Positions 16,153-23,403 of a stretch of DNA of 64,000 bases are shown one piece after another; position 1 is the stretch's first letter, and every line of letters begins with the position of its first letter. A model generated the notes under the pieces. That model was given only the letters and a program-made list of their open reading frames with translations. It did no database searches and had not been told where the DNA came from. Origin of the DNA: Mesorhizobium wenxiniae (GTDB lineage Bacteria; Pseudomonadota; Alphaproteobacteria; Rhizobiales; Rhizobiaceae); the NCBI RefSeq assembly GCF_002284535.1, contig NZ_NPKH01000030.1:124001-188000 (forward strand). Direction: 5' to 3'. The position numbers and the translations under genes were made by a program.

Positions 16153-18156
16153 TCAGGGTTGCACATCGATTACGACCATCAGTCCGCCACCGCCCTTCTC
16201 TTCGACATTGTTGTTGGTCGTATGATGCCCGATATGGCAGTGGATCAGCCATTTTCCGGGCCGACGTGCCTGCCAGACGACATCGTAGCGTTGCCCTGGT
16301 CCGACGTTGACTGTATCGGCGAGGAACCGCGCCGACTCCGGGATAGTCTCGCCGTCGCGGGCGACAACTTCGAATGGACCGCCGTGGATGTGCATCGGGT
16401 GGATAAACCCATTGTTGGTGCCGATGAAGCGCACCTTCAGAGTTTCGCCGACTTTCATCCTGATCGTGTCCGTCGAAGGATAGGCGCGGCCGTTTATGGT
16501 GAAGTAATTCGGCTGTCCGCCGTCCATCGGCATCGACGGAAAAGTCAGCCCCTCCCGCATCAGCCATTCCTGAAGCTGAATAATATAGTCGTGGTCTGCC
16601 GCAATCTCGTCCTGGGGATTGGCGGGATCGATGATGAGTGCGCCGTAGAGTCCGAGCGCCTGCTGGCGATCGACATGGTCATGCGAGTGATAGAAGTAGG
16701 TCCCCGATTGGCCCGCCGTGAATTCATATCGGTAGCTGCCGCCGGGCGGGATCGGCTCCTGCGTGATCTCGGCCGGGCCATCCATTTCGTTCGGCAGGAT
16801 CAACCCGTGCCAATGGAGCGTCGTACTCTCCGGCAGCCGATTCGTCACATTGATGCGCACCAGGTCGCCTTGCCGGATATGCAGCCGCGGGCCGGGAACC
16901 TGCCCGTTGATCGCATAGGCGTCGACTTTCACGTCCGGCAGGATCGCCCAGCGGATGACCGAGGTTTCCAGGTCGAACACCTTTACCCCGTTCTCCATCC
17001 TGGCTTCCAGTTCCCGGTCGCCGCGAACTTCCAAGCCATGGCTGGCCGTGATCAGGCGAGGATGCACGGCGGCCATGTCCAGCATCGCTGCAGCCGGCGT
17101 GTCGCGGTCCATGATCATGCCGGGCGGCATGATGGCGCCGCCTACGTCTCGCGCGCTGAGGGTGAGGTTCACCCAGTTGGCCGGAGCGATCATGCCGAGC
17201 GCCAGTGCAAGTACGGACACGCCGCCCAAGGCCGCGAGTTGCGGCACAGTTGCATCCGGTTCCATGCCGTGACCGCCATGCATACCACGCGACCCGCCTC
17301 CCCGATTGCCGTGGGAGAAGTCATAGCTGGATCCATGATGGCCGGCTCCGGAGTTATCGCCTGGGTTGCCATGTCTGGGGTTGCCGTGTTCGTCAAAGCG
17401 CGCGTCAGCGTGACTGTGCCCCGCCATCCCGACTTCCGCGCCGCCATACGCGTGCTCGCGCCTGCCTTCCCTGGCCTTGTCGAATTCCGGTACGCGTTCG
17501 GTCATCAGCCCGTGCTTCAGGCCTCGGGCCACCATCCATACGTTAGAAGGATATGCGGTGATGAAGCCGACGATCACGCCGAACGACATGACACCCCAGA
17601 ACAGGAGCTCGGTCGGCTCCATGGCCCGCATGTCGCTGCCCATCATGAGGAAGCTCATGACCGGCGCCATGCCCGCCATCATGAAATTCATGCTGATGAA
17701 TTCCGGCATGAAGCTCTTGCGGACATTCTCCCAATAGGTGCCGCCCATCATCGATTTCATGAACAGCGACTGGAAGATGAACAGGCCGAAGGCGAATCCG
17801 GCAACATACTCAACGATGAGATCGATCCACATTGGCAACCCGAGCGCGGCGGTGATTGCCGCCGCGAGGATGATGCCGGTGGCGTCTCCGGCGACGCAGT
17901 GGATCGTCGAGCCGACGCCTTGCTTCCACAGCGGCTTGGTGAACGCCTCGTGTTCGCCCGGCCGCGGCTCCTTGTCGGCCAGCACGTAAATCAGCAGCCC
18001 CAGCGGCCCCATATAGAGCGTGACCAGGATGAACCCCCATTTCATCACCACGGGTTCGGGGTTGTTGCGGAACTGGTCCCACGCAACATAGGCCGTGCTC
18101 AGGCCCGCCAGAACGAACCAGACTGCGAGGAAGTAGTCGACGGGCTGTACGAACAT
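16153..18156 (-). CDS. Fusion: DUF4396 membrane domain plus multicopper oxidase
   Basis: This 667-residue protein joins two modules. Residues about 1-215 form a DUF4396 membrane domain with several helices and Met-rich segments (FMMAGMAPVMSFLMMGSDM). A His/Gly-rich linker (about 225-300; AGHSHADARFDEHG, AGHHGSS, GMHGGHGM) follows, then one more hydrophobic helix (about 305-325). Residues about 390-667 form a multicopper oxidase with all copper sites: HWHG (448-451), YHSHDH, HPMHIHG (about 586-592) and HCHIGHH near the C-terminus. The oxidase would face the periplasm, anchored by the membrane part, with the His/Met regions possibly delivering copper. A CueR-like promoter lies about 120 bp upstream of the start. 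Confidence 0.85.
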   Translation of the reverse strand: MFVQPVDYFLAVWFVLAGLSTAYVAWDQFRNNPEPVVMKWGFILVTLYMGPLGLLIYVLADKEPRPGEHEAFTKPLWKQGVGSTIHCVAGDATGIILAAAITAALGLPMWIDLIVEYVAGFAFGLFIFQSLFMKSMMGGTYWENVRKSFMPEFISMNFMMAGMAPVMSFLMMGSDMRAMEPTELLFWGVMSFGVIVGFITAYPSNVWMVARGLKHGLMTERVPEFDKAREGRREHAYGGAEVGMAGHSHADARFDEHGNPRHGNPGDNSGAGHHGSSYDFSHGNRGGGSRGMHGGHGMEPDATVPQLAALGGVSVLALALGMIAPANWVNLTLSARDVGGAIMPPGMIMDRDTPAAAMLDMAAVHPRLITASHGLEVRGDRELEARMENGVKVFDLETSVIRWAILPDVKVDAYAINGQVPGPRLHIRQGDLVRINVTNRLPESTTLHWHGLILPNEMDGPAEITQEPIPPGGSYRYEFTAGQSGTYFYHSHDHVDRQQALGLYGALIIDPANPQDEIAADHDYIIQLQEWLMREGLTFPSMPMDGGQPNYFTINGRAYPSTDTIRMKVGETLKVRFIGTNNGFIHPMHIHGGPFEVVARDGETIPESARFLADTVNVGPGQRYDVVWQARRPGKWLIHCHIGHHTTNNNVEEKGGGGLMVVIDVQP

Positions 18157-18284
18157 TGCAGGATTCCTGTCGGTTTTCTCTCCATTGACCTAGGGCGGCG
18201 GACTGTTTCGGCCGCCTTCTTGAACGCGCCGCGTCATAGCCCACCTGCGTAGAACTCCCGAGATGATGTTGGCGGCGAAACCAC

Positions 18285-18315
18285 GCGATAAGCCTTCCAG
18301 TTGCTGGAAGGTCAA
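18285..18315 (-). promoter_or_regulatory. CueR/MerR-type copper promoter
   Basis: On the minus strand TTGACC (18310-18315) and TATCGC (18285-18290) form -35 and -10 elements separated by 19 bp, the overlong spacer typical of MerR-family promoters. The spacer holds a perfect 8-bp inverted repeat, CCTTCCAG-N3-CTGGAAGG (18293-18311), nearly identical to the known CueR box of copA promoters. It points toward the DUF4396-oxidase gene. No CueR gene is in the window. A 15-codon ORF follows in the leader. Confidence 0.75.
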
Positions 18316-18425
18316 GAGTTGCCGTTCAGCTGTGGCCGATCCGTCGTTCCAAGCAAGGCACGAAGTTCCACGGGCATTCTCTGCTGCTTGACTCTTCGTT
18401 TTTTTCGCGGCACTTTCGATCAATA

Positions 18426-18434
18426 GGTCAGACC
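18426..18434. promoter_or_regulatory. Candidate FadR/GntR operator
   Basis: GGTCAGACC is a perfect palindrome with a one-base centre, flanked as TTGGTCTGACCTA on the minus strand, which resembles the TGGTNNNACCA-type sites of FadR-subfamily GntR regulators. It lies 56 bp upstream of the start of such a regulator gene, suggesting autoregulation. A second half-site (GGTCAG) occurs at about 18450. Confidence 0.5.
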
Positions 18435-18489
18435 AATTTACCGATCCGAGGTCAGCCGGATGATTCTGTTGAAGTAGAACTGGGTGACA

Positions 18490-19209
18490 ATGCCGATCCA
18501 GGCCGTTGAACCGCGTCGACTTTACCGACAGATCGCCGATCAGCTCAGGCAGCTGATCGACGCCGGCGAGTTCGCAGTCGGTGATCGCCTGCCGACCGAG
18601 CGCGAACTGGCCGATCAGCTTGGCATCTCCCGCCCGACTGTCCGTGAAGCGCTGATCGCCCTCGAGGTCGAGGGGCGCATACGCATTCGCGTCGGCTCCG
18701 GCATCTACGTCACCGACCGGCCGCGTGCCGAGGTTTTGACCGCAGAGATGGATGAAGGCCCGTTCGAGTTGTTGCGGGCGCGCGAGTTCCTCGAAGGGGC
18801 GATCGCCGCCGAAGCCGCCCTCCATGTTCGGCCGATTGACATCGAACACATGGACGACGTGCTGCGCCGCATGGAGGACATACTTCACCCGACCAAGATG
18901 ACGATCGCGCTCGACCGCGAGTTCCATACGATGGTGGCGGGCATTCTCGGAAACGCCGTCCTGGTGCGCTGTATCGGCGAGCTTTTCGACCAGCGCATGA
19001 ACCCATATTTCGAACGACTGTCGAGTTATTTCGAGAACAGGGATTCCTGGCGAGCCGCGGCGGAGGAGCATCGCGCGGTGCGCGACGCGATCGCGGCGCG
19101 CGAGCCGGAACGGGCCAAGGCCGCCATGCAGGAACATCTGCGTCAGTCTCAACTGAGATTCTCACGCAATTTCGGTGAGAAATCCGCGGCCAGGGAGGTC
19201 GCGGGATAG
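18490..19209 (+). CDS. FadR-subfamily GntR transcriptional regulator
   Basis: This 239-residue protein has a winged helix-turn-helix (about 10-75; RLPTERELADQLGISRPTVREAL) and a C-terminal FCD ligand-binding domain (about 90-225) with the helical pattern and His/Asp residues of the metal-containing FadR pocket (DREFHTMV, EEHRAVRDAI). It precedes and is co-oriented with the TRAP transporter and dehydrogenase genes, so it probably responds to their sugar-acid substrate. The ATG at 18490 is preferred to a GTG two codons upstream. Confidence 0.87.
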   Translation: MPIQAVEPRRLYRQIADQLRQLIDAGEFAVGDRLPTERELADQLGISRPTVREALIALEVEGRIRIRVGSGIYVTDRPRAEVLTAEMDEGPFELLRAREFLEGAIAAEAALHVRPIDIEHMDDVLRRMEDILHPTKMTIALDREFHTMVAGILGNAVLVRCIGELFDQRMNPYFERLSSYFENRDSWRAAAEEHRAVRDAIAAREPERAKAAMQEHLRQSQLRFSRNFGEKSAAREVAG

Positions 19210-19267
19210 GAGTCGGCCGACCGGGAGGATCCTGTCGGCACAGTCAAATCCAATCACAGGGAGGAAT

Positions 19268-20245
19268 ATGATGTTGAGAAAATACGTCGTTCTGCTCGGC
19301 ACGATCGCCGCAATCGCTCTGCCCATGGCTTCGGCCTCTGCACAAACCGCGCTGAAATGGGCTCACGTCTACGAAACGTCCGAACCCTTCCACACCGAGT
19401 CCGTGTGGGCGGCGGAAGAGATCAAGAAGCGCACCGACGGCCGCTATGCAATCGACGTCTTCCCGGCCTCGCAGCTCGGCAAGGAAGCCGACATCAACCA
19501 GGGGCTGACCCTCGGCACGGTTGACATCATCATCTCCGGATCGAGCTTCGCCGCCCGCGAATTCCCGCCGATCGGCGTGACCTACTTCCCGTTCACTTTC
19601 CGCGACGCCGATCATCTGCTCGCTTACACCAAGAGCGACAAATACAAGGAGTTGACCGGCGGCTACGAAGAGGCGTCCGGCCATCACATCACGGCGACCA
19701 CCTACTACGGCACCCGTCACACGACCTCCAACCGGCCGATCGAAAAATGCGCCGACATGCAGGGCCTGAAGATCCGCGTGCCTGATGTGCCGGCCTATCT
19801 CGCCATGCCGCGCGCCTGCGGCGCCAACACCGCGCCGATCGCCTTCGCCGAGGTCTATCTCGCCTTGCAGCAGGGCACGGTGGAAGCGCAGGAAAACCCG
19901 CTGACGACGATCGACGCCAAGAAGTTCTACGAAGTGCAAAAGCATATTATCCTGACCGGACACATCGTCGACCATCTCAACACGATCGTGTCGCAATCGC
20001 GCTGGTCGCAATTGTCGGACGAGGACAAGGCGATCTTCACCGAGGTGATGCAGGAAGCCGCCGCGCGAGCGACAAAGATCATCGTCGATCGCGAGAAGGC
20101 CCTGGTTGAGACCTTCAAGGAACGCGGTCTCACCGTCACCGAAGTCGATCGCGCCGATTTCGAAAAGAACGTGATGGAGAAGGTGACGTTCGAGGAGTTC
20201 GGCTACCGCAAGGAGGATTGGGAGGCGATCCGCGCCGTCAAATAA
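19268..20245 (+). CDS. dctP: TRAP transporter substrate-binding protein, DctP family
   Basis: This 325-residue periplasmic binding protein has a signal peptide (LPMASASAQ). It shows the DctP-family pattern: an IKIRVPDVP-like core (GLKIRVPDVPAYLAM), the conserved carboxylate-binding Arg there, and AFAEVYLALQQGTVEAQENP, a family landmark. The start at 19268 follows GGAGGAA. The downstream dctQ, dctM and L-idonate dehydrogenase genes suggest a sugar acid such as idonate or gluconate as substrate; that is inferred from context. Confidence 0.9.
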   Translation: MMLRKYVVLLGTIAAIALPMASASAQTALKWAHVYETSEPFHTESVWAAEEIKKRTDGRYAIDVFPASQLGKEADINQGLTLGTVDIIISGSSFAAREFPPIGVTYFPFTFRDADHLLAYTKSDKYKELTGGYEEASGHHITATTYYGTRHTTSNRPIEKCADMQGLKIRVPDVPAYLAMPRACGANTAPIAFAEVYLALQQGTVEAQENPLTTIDAKKFYEVQKHIILTGHIVDHLNTIVSQSRWSQLSDEDKAIFTEVMQEAAARATKIIVDREKALVETFKERGLTVTEVDRADFEKNVMEKVTFEEFGYRKEDWEAIRAVK

Positions 20246-20325
20246 CCTGCATCAATCCCGGCCCGGCGCGACAAGCGCGTCGGGTCTGCTGAGCCCGCTG
20301 TCCCAACGGTGTCCGGAGCTTGCCG

Positions 20326-20898
20326 ATGACCCAAGAGGTCCACACCCAGGTTACCCCCGAAGAACTGGCGCATGCATTCGAGGAAGAAACCGCGCCCGTC
20401 GATCTGTCGCGATACGCGGTGGAAGACTGGCTCACGCTCGCCGTGTTCTGGGGCATGTCGTTCTGCGTGTTCCTTCAGTTCTTCACGCGCTACGTCATGA
20501 ACAACAGTTTTGCCTGGACCGAGGAGATCGCCATCAACTGCCTCGTCGTCGTGGTCTTCCTGGGCTCGGTCATGTGCACACGCACCACGCGCCACATCCA
20601 CGTCGACGTACTTTATCATTATCTCCCCGCTGGGGTGGGGCGCTACCTGGCGCTTGCGGTCAATCTGATTACCATTTGCTTCTTCGCCTATATGTCCTGG
20701 CTCCTCTGGCGCTATGTCGGGATCGTCCACCGTGAGCGGATGGTCACCATCAACCTGCCGCGCAACGTCGTCTTCTACGCCGTCTTCGCCGGTTTCGTGC
20801 TGATGATGCTGCGCGCCATCCAGGTATTCATCGGCAACATCCGCCGTGGCTACTCGGCGCTGGAGCGCCCCGCCGCGTTCGACGGACTGGGGGAATAG
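20326..20898 (+). CDS. dctQ: TRAP transporter small permease, DctQ family
   Basis: This 190-residue protein has four predicted membrane helices and the DctQ-family WTEEIAINCLVVVVFLGS signature. It forms the stabilising subunit of the sodium-coupled TRAP transporter with DctM. It is 80 bp after dctP and 3 bp before dctM. The ATG at 20326 is used in preference to a TTG six bases upstream. Confidence 0.9.
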   Translation: MTQEVHTQVTPEELAHAFEEETAPVDLSRYAVEDWLTLAVFWGMSFCVFLQFFTRYVMNNSFAWTEEIAINCLVVVVFLGSVMCTRTTRHIHVDVLYHYLPAGVGRYLALAVNLITICFFAYMSWLLWRYVGIVHRERMVTINLPRNVVFYAVFAGFVLMMLRAIQVFIGNIRRGYSALERPAAFDGLGE

Positions 20899-20901
20899 GC
20901 C

Positions 20902-22308
20902 ATGCTGCTTCTGATCGGAGCGTTTCTCGTCCTGATGCTGGTCGGTGTGCCCGTCGCTGTGTCGATGGCGGTGTCGTCGCTGCTCTATCTCGTCTTCTAT
21001 GGCGTGGCGCCCGACATCATTGCCGCGCAGCGCATGATCGCCGGTGTCGAGAGCTTTCCGCTGCTCGCCGTGCCGTTCTTCATCTTCGCCGGCAATCTCA
21101 TGAACATCGCCGGCGTCACCGGGCGGATCTATTCCTTCGCGCTGACGCTTGTCGGCTGGATGAAGGGCGGTCTCGCCCAGGTGAACATCATCGGATCGGT
21201 GGTCTTCGCCGGTATGTCGGGCGCAGCCCTTGCCGATGCCGCCGGTATCGGCACCATCGAGATCAAGGCGATGCGCGACCACGGCTATCCCGTGGAGGCG
21301 GCCGTCGGCGTCACCGCGGCGTCCTCGACGCTCGGTCCGATCTTCCCGCCGTCGCTGCCCTTCGTCATCTACGGCATGATGGCCAACGTCTCGATCGGCG
21401 CGCTGTTCATGGCCGGCATCCTGCCCGGCGTCGTCATGACGGTGCTGATGATGGTGACGGTCGCGATCTTCGCCCATCGCCGGGGCTGGGGTTCGGACAC
21501 GCCGTTCAAGTTGAACCGGCTCGCCGCCGCCTCGATCGAGGTGGCCGTCGTATGCTGCTTTCCGCTGGCGGTTTATGTCCTTGTCGAGATGGGACTGTCG
21601 CTGAATATTGCCGTTGGCATCGCGCTCGTCGTCCTGATCGCCTGCGACTGGTATTTCGATTTCTCCGCCGTCATGGCGCTCATGACACCCATCATCCTGA
21701 TCGGCGGCATGACCATGGGCTGGTTCACGCCGACCGAAGCGGCCATGGCCGCCGTCATCTGGTCGTTGTTTCTCGGGCTCGTCCGCTATCGCACGATGAC
21801 ACTCGCAGCCTTGGCCAAGGCCAGTTTCGACACGATTGAGACGACCGCGTCAGTCCTCTTCATCGTCACAGCAGCGTCGATCTTCGCCTGGTTGCTCACG
21901 GTCAGTCAGGCGGCGCAGCTCTTCTCGGTCTTCATCACATCGCTGACCGAAAACAAATGGGTGTTCCTGATCCTGGTGAACATCCTGATGCTGGTAGTCG
22001 GCTGTTTCCTCGACACGATCGCCGCTATCACGATCCTTGTTCCGATCCTCCTGCCGATCGTGGTCCTCTACGGGATCGATCCTGTGCATTTCGGTCTGAT
22101 CATGACGCTTAATCTGATGATCGGTCTCCTCCATCCGCCGCTCGGCATGGTGCTGTTCGTCCTCTCGCGGGTCGCCAAGCTGTCGGTCGAGCGTACGACC
22201 ATGGCAATTCTGCCCTGGCTCGTCCCGTTGGTTGTCGCGCTGATCCTGATCACCTTCATCCCCGCCATCACGCTGTGGCTGCCGACGCAAATGGGACTGA
22301 TCCGATGA
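20902..22308 (+). CDS. dctM: TRAP transporter large permease, DctM family
   Basis: This 468-residue protein has about 12 membrane segments and family motifs including FFIFAGNLMNIAGVTGRI, FAGMSGAALADAAGIG and a PTEAA element (GWFTPTEAAMAAV). It is the transport subunit of the DctPQM system. Its end overlaps the dehydrogenase gene as ATGA, strongly linking import to that enzyme. Confidence 0.92.
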   Translation: MLLLIGAFLVLMLVGVPVAVSMAVSSLLYLVFYGVAPDIIAAQRMIAGVESFPLLAVPFFIFAGNLMNIAGVTGRIYSFALTLVGWMKGGLAQVNIIGSVVFAGMSGAALADAAGIGTIEIKAMRDHGYPVEAAVGVTAASSTLGPIFPPSLPFVIYGMMANVSIGALFMAGILPGVVMTVLMMVTVAIFAHRRGWGSDTPFKLNRLAAASIEVAVVCCFPLAVYVLVEMGLSLNIAVGIALVVLIACDWYFDFSAVMALMTPIILIGGMTMGWFTPTEAAMAAVIWSLFLGLVRYRTMTLAALAKASFDTIETTASVLFIVTAASIFAWLLTVSQAAQLFSVFITSLTENKWVFLILVNILMLVVGCFLDTIAAITILVPILLPIVVLYGIDPVHFGLIMTLNLMIGLLHPPLGMVLFVLSRVAKLSVERTTMAILPWLVPLVVALILITFIPAITLWLPTQMGLIR

Positions 22309-23354
22309 CCGACAGCGCAGTCGCCGCGACGCTGTTCGGCCCCGAGGATCTGCGTGTCGCCGAGCATCCGCTCGGCCCCCTCACGCCGGGAATGGTGCGC
22401 GTGCGTTTCGGCGCAGGCGGCATCTGCGGTTCGGACCTGCATTATTTCCGTCATGCGCGGACCGGCGATTTTGTCGTCACATCGCCGCTCGTGCTTGGCC
22501 ACGAGGTCGCCGGAGAGATTGTCGAAATCAGCGCGGACGCGCCCGGACTTGCCGTCGGGGATCGCGTGGCAGTCAACCCGTCGCGCTGGTGCGGACAATG
22601 CGCGCGATGCGTCGAGGGCCGCGCCAATCTCTGCGAAAACATCTATTTCATGGGCTCGGCTTCGAAAACGCCGCATATGCAGGGCGGTTTTGCCAGCGTG
22701 TTCGATGCCACGCCGGCGCAATGCGTCAAGGTTCCGCATTCTATCGCCTATCAGGCCGCGGCACTCGCCGAACCACTCGCCGTCAGCCTGCACGCGGTGG
22801 CGCGGGCCGGCGGCATTGCCGGCCGCAACGTCATCCTGTTCGGCGCCGGCCCGATCGGGCTCCTGACAATGCTCGCCGCCGGGCTCAAGGGATGTGGCGA
22901 GCTCACCGTCGTCGACATAGCAGAGGCGCCACTCGCCTTCGCCAGCAAGCTTGGAGCAAACAGGACGATCGACTTGTCCAGCGGCGACGAGGAGCTCAAG
23001 GCGCTCGCGTCCGACAAGGCGATTGATGTCGCCTTCGAGATTTCAGGCACGGCAGCGGGCCTCGCGGCGGCGATCGACAGCGTTCGGCGCGGCGGCACGG
23101 TCGTTCAGGTCGGCAATCTGCCGGGTGGTCAGATCCCGGTGGCGGCCAACGCGGTGATGGCCAAGGAAATCAATCTGCACGGCACGTTTCGTTTCGACGC
23201 GGAATTCGATCAGGCGGTCGATCTCATCGTCGGCGGAGATATAGACGTCCTGAAGCTGGTGACCGCCGAACGCCCCCTCTCCTCGGCCCGCGATGCCTTT
23301 CGCCTGGCTGCCGACCGCTCGCAGAGCGTCAAGGTGGTGCTGACCGCCGACTGA
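22305..23354 (+). CDS. idnD: Zinc-dependent dehydrogenase, L-idonate 5-dehydrogenase-like
   Basis: This 349-residue medium-chain dehydrogenase/reductase has a catalytic zinc site (ICGSDLHYFRHARTG with Cys, then GHEVAGE), structural-zinc cysteines (CGQCARCVEGRANLC) and a Rossmann motif (LFGAGPIGLL). This combination matches L-idonate 5-dehydrogenase, which converts L-idonate to 5-ketogluconate with NAD(P). Position at the end of the TRAP operon with a FadR-type regulator fits sugar-acid catabolism. A different polyol or sugar-acid substrate cannot be excluded. Confidence 0.82.
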   Translation: MTDSAVAATLFGPEDLRVAEHPLGPLTPGMVRVRFGAGGICGSDLHYFRHARTGDFVVTSPLVLGHEVAGEIVEISADAPGLAVGDRVAVNPSRWCGQCARCVEGRANLCENIYFMGSASKTPHMQGGFASVFDATPAQCVKVPHSIAYQAAALAEPLAVSLHAVARAGGIAGRNVILFGAGPIGLLTMLAAGLKGCGELTVVDIAEAPLAFASKLGANRTIDLSSGDEELKALASDKAIDVAFEISGTAAGLAAAIDSVRRGGTVVQVGNLPGGQIPVAANAVMAKEINLHGTFRFDAEFDQAVDLIVGGDIDVLKLVTAERPLSSARDAFRLAADRSQSVKVVLTAD

Positions 23355-23403
23355 GGAGTTTTTCCCCGGGGCCTCCCACCAGCTGTTATCAACCGTTGCA
23401 GTC

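Noticed and set aside
16129..18252. A 707-codon open frame on the plus strand
   Set aside because: It mirrors the DUF4396-oxidase gene, whose copper motifs are all on the minus strand; the plus product has no domain.
18190..19152. A 320-codon minus-strand frame opposite the FadR-type regulator
   Set aside because: The plus strand holds a clear winged helix and FCD domain; the minus frame has no family.
20203..21477. A 424-codon minus-strand frame rich in Asp, His and Arg
   Set aside because: It is a shadow of the dctQ and dctM membrane proteins; its composition is typical of antisense to hydrophobic coding DNA.
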